Below, piece after piece: positions 5,558-7,037 of a stretch of DNA of 7,037 nucleotides; within the stretch, counting starts at the first letter, position 1, and each line of letters begins with the position of its first letter. The notes beneath the pieces were generated by a model, which saw nothing but the letters and a program-made list of their open reading frames with translations, was not told where the DNA came from and ran no database searches. The position numbers and the translations under genes were made by a program. This DNA comes from an uncultured Nitrospira sp. (GTDB lineage Bacteria; Nitrospirota; Nitrospiria; Nitrospirales; Nitrospiraceae), in the NCBI GenBank assembly GCA_946479785.1, contig CAMLHQ010000121.1:1-7037 (forward strand). The letters are read 5' to 3'.

Positions 5558-6391
5558 ATGCCCATGTGGCTCCCCCAAGTCGATAGCTCGATCGTGCTCG
5601 ACAGCATCAAGTCGCTCTTATTGCTGCTGTCGGTGATCATTGCCCGCACGCTCATTGTCCGGTCGATCTCGAGGAACTCCGCGCTGACGATGGAGGCCAA
5701 GCGCCGGTGGGTGGTGTCGGTACGCAATACGATGGTGTTCGTGTTTCTCCTCGGGCTGGTCGTGATTTGGGCGCACGAACTGGAAGCCTTCGCCGTCTCC
5801 CTCGTCGCGCTGGCGGCCGCGCTGGTCTTAGCCACGAAGGAACTTATTCTCTGCTGGAGCGGAGCGGCGCTACGCGTCGGCGGGAAAGTCTACTCGGTAG
5901 GGGACCGTATTCAGATCGGCGGACATCGCGGCGTCGTGCTGGACCACGATATTTTCACGACCAAACTGTTGGAAATCGGGCCGGGACAATCCTCGCATCT
6001 CTATACGGGTCGGGTGACGGTGTTTCCCAACAGCCTACTGTTCACCAGCGCACTGATCAAAGAGAACCCAAGTCAGGAGTACGGACTGTATACGCTGACC
6101 GTGCCGCTCAAGGCCGATGACGAGTGGAAGGGCGCCGAGCAGCGGTTGCTTGGGGCGGCGAAGGCCGAGTGCGCGCCGTTTATGGATGAAGCCAGCCGCC
6201 AAATGAAGCTCTTGGAACAGCTACACCTGCACGAAGCGCCCTCTCCGGAGCCGCGCATTACCATTCAACTGACCGAATCGGGACTACCCTTGCTCGTGCT
6301 GCGCTTTCCTGCTCCTGACCGTGGTCGGTCGCGTATCGAACAGTCGATTCTGCGCCGGTATCTCACGTCGCAGCCAATTTCTTCACCTTGA
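5558..6391 (+). CDS. MscS-family small-conductance mechanosensitive channel
   Basis: This 277-residue protein has the size and order of minimal MscS channels (E. coli MscS has 286). Membrane segments are at about 11-34, 52-73 and 76-106; the third, rich in Ala, Leu and Gly (SLVALAAALVLATKELILCW, 81-100), would line the pore. It is followed by the beta domain with VGDRIQIGGHRGVV (114-127) and the family mark VFPNSLL (155-161), then an alpha/beta C-terminal domain to about 270. Such homo-heptamers in the inner membrane open under tension and release solutes during hypo-osmotic shock. The pore helix lacks the regular Gly/Ala pattern of E. coli MscS, so gating may differ. No strong ribosome binding site precedes the ATG at 5558 (an ATG at 5564 is an alternative), in keeping with translation coupled to the lipoprotein gene ending 26 bases before. 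It is the last of the four-gene run. Confidence 0.88.
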   Translation: MPMWLPQVDSSIVLDSIKSLLLLLSVIIARTLIVRSISRNSALTMEAKRRWVVSVRNTMVFVFLLGLVVIWAHELEAFAVSLVALAAALVLATKELILCWSGAALRVGGKVYSVGDRIQIGGHRGVVLDHDIFTTKLLEIGPGQSSHLYTGRVTVFPNSLLFTSALIKENPSQEYGLYTLTVPLKADDEWKGAEQRLLGAAKAECAPFMDEASRQMKLLEQLHLHEAPSPEPRITIQLTESGLPLLVLRFPAPDRGRSRIEQSILRRYLTSQPISSP

Positions 6392-6461
6392 CAGCGATTG
6401 ACAGTCATGCGACGCTGAGCCGCTCGAAATTGCCAATCTCTTAACCCGTTGCAATACCATG

Positions 6462-6471
6462 AAGGAGGAGG
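6462..6471 (+). promoter_or_regulatory. Very strong ribosome binding site of the repeat-protein gene
   Basis: The sequence AAGGAGGAGG contains two overlapping GGAGG cores, the second 6 bases and the first 9 bases before the ATG at 6478. It is by far the strongest ribosome binding site in the window and suggests that the small charged protein is made in quantity. The 86-base gap before this gene contains two TTGACA hexamers (6388-6393 and 6398-6403) but no convincing -10 partner. Confidence 0.75.
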
Positions 6472-6477
6472 TGCATT

Positions 6478-6840
6478 ATGCAGAAACTGTTGATCGTAGC
6501 CTTTGCCGCTCTATGCGTGGTCGGTGCGAGCTCGCTCGCGTTGGCCGATGACGCCATGAAGGGCGAGATGGACAAAATGAAATCCGACATCCAGTCCGAG
6601 AAGGATTCGATGAAAGCCGACATGAAGGCGAAGAAAGCAGAGATGAAGGGCAAGATGAAGGAACACAAGGAGAACATCAAGGCCAAGCGGCATGAGATGA
6701 AAGAAAAGGTGAAGGCCCACAAAGACGAAATGAAGGGCAAGGCCGAAGAGCAGAAGGCCGCCGCAAGCTCGGCTGTGCAGGACATGAAGGCCTCAGTCCC
6801 GGCCGTTCCCGCCGCGCCGCCAGCTCCGGCTACACCATAA
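6478..6840 (+). CDS. Secreted, highly charged 11-residue-repeat helical protein
   Basis: I do not recognise a named family. The 120-residue product has a Sec signal peptide (LLIVAFAALCVVGASSLALA, 4-23, likely cut after ALA), then a Lys/Glu/Met-rich helical rod (27-93) and a Pro/Ala tail (107-120). In the rod a unit of exactly 11 residues repeats from 34: MKSDIQSEKDS, MKADMKAKKAE, MKGKMKEHKEN, IKAKRHEMKEK, VKAHKDEMKGK and a weaker AEEQKAAASSA. An apolar residue recurs at position 1 (34, 45, 56, 67, 78, 89) and often at 5 (38, 49, 60). This is hendecad spacing, seen in right-handed coiled coils and in group 3 LEA-type proteins. There is no cysteine in the mature part and only one aromatic-type residue class (His). 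A periplasmic stress, chaperone-like or spacer role is inference. A very strong ribosome binding site precedes it and a strong hairpin follows, so it can be its own unit. Confidence 0.82.
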   Translation: MQKLLIVAFAALCVVGASSLALADDAMKGEMDKMKSDIQSEKDSMKADMKAKKAEMKGKMKEHKENIKAKRHEMKEKVKAHKDEMKGKAEEQKAAASSAVQDMKASVPAVPAAPPAPATP

Positions 6841-6862
6841 ATTTCGACGCGCATACCGGTTG

Positions 6863-6897
6863 CAAGGCCCGAGCAGACCATTCCCCCTCGGGCCTTG
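6863..6897 (+). terminator. Strong hairpin, probable terminator of the repeat-protein gene
   Basis: CAAGGCCCGAG (6863-6873) and CTCGGGCCTTG (6887-6897) form a perfect 11-base-pair stem with a 13-base loop, 22 bases after the stop codon at 6840. The following bases (TGCTCTGACG) lack a run of T, so it is not a textbook intrinsic terminator; it may act with Rho or protect the 3' end of the message. Confidence 0.6.
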
Positions 6898-6976
6898 TGC
6901 TCTGACGCTTTGAAAGCCATCTGGCGATCACGCCGTGGCATTTGTTCGCGTCGCGCTGGTTGATGGCTTCGCGACT

Positions 6977-7037
6977 ATGAAAATCGCCACTTACAACGTC
7001 AATTCGTTGCGCAAACGCCTGCCAATCGTGCTGACTT
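6977..7037 (+). CDS. xth: Exodeoxyribonuclease III, N-terminal fragment (right edge)
   Basis: Only 20 codons are in the window, reading MKIATYNVNSLRKRLPIVLT. This is the conserved N-terminus of exonuclease III / family 1 AP endonucleases, which cut DNA at abasic sites and degrade 3' ends in base excision repair; the first strand and the active-site Asn (N7, in the NVNSLR motif) are present. The remaining roughly 240 residues, including the Mg-binding Glu and catalytic Asp/His, lie beyond the edge. No good Shine-Dalgarno is seen before the ATG at 6977, but the N-terminal match begins exactly there. The preceding hairpin at 6863-6897 separates it from the repeat-protein gene. Confidence 0.88.
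   Translation, partial: MKIATYNVNSLRKRLPIVLT

Noticed and set aside
6388..6458. Promoter for the repeat-protein gene (TTGACA twice, and TTGCCA with AATACC)
   Set aside because: The two TTGACA boxes have no -10 at proper spacing, and the TTGCCA/AATACC pair would start transcription inside the ribosome binding site.

Overview
The window looks like a chromosomal segment of a moderately GC-rich Gram-negative bacterium. Two Sec/lipobox lipoproteins, a cellulose-synthase-type glycosyltransferase with c-di-GMP (PilZ) domains and a small MscS-type channel all point to a double-membrane envelope. The gene style would fit Nitrospirota or a proteobacterium, but nothing here fixes the taxonomy. I see no insertion sequences, tRNAs, rRNAs, CRISPR arrays or phage genes.

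Layout: (1) Positions 1-674, minus strand: the N-terminal half of leuC (leucine biosynthesis), running off the left edge, with a good promoter upstream. (2) Positions 807-1277, plus strand: a stand-alone MEKHLA (PAS-like) domain protein, divergent from leuC. (3) Positions 1330-3627, minus strand: a 765-residue BcsA-like cellulose synthase catalytic subunit, convergent with the MEKHLA gene. All glycosyltransferase motifs are intact and the C-terminus appears to carry two PilZ domains instead of one; no bcsB, bcsZ or bcsC is in the window. (4) Positions 3628-3876: a gene-free stretch holding a possible structured bcsA leader and a rho-independent terminator facing the minus strand. (5) Positions 3877-4086, minus strand: a small DUF1653 protein. 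(6) Positions 4145-6391, plus strand: four tightly spaced envelope genes, namely a TPR lipoprotein, a two-helix small membrane protein, a lipoprotein with a BamE/SmpA-like region and an MscS-family channel. (7) Positions 6478-6840, plus strand: a secreted, highly charged protein built on an 11-residue repeat, followed by a strong hairpin. (8) Positions 6977-7037, plus strand: the first 20 codons of exonuclease III, running off the right edge.

How they may work together: the bcsA gene would make an exopolysaccharide (probably beta-1,4-glucan) under c-di-GMP control. The four-gene plus-strand group looks like one transcription unit devoted to envelope structure or osmotic stress. The charged repeat protein after it has its own strong ribosome binding site and is also exported. 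leuC and xth are housekeeping genes at the two edges. The most interesting parts are the tandem-PilZ architecture of the apparently solitary BcsA, the nested-helix leader in front of it, and the 11-residue-repeat periplasmic protein.
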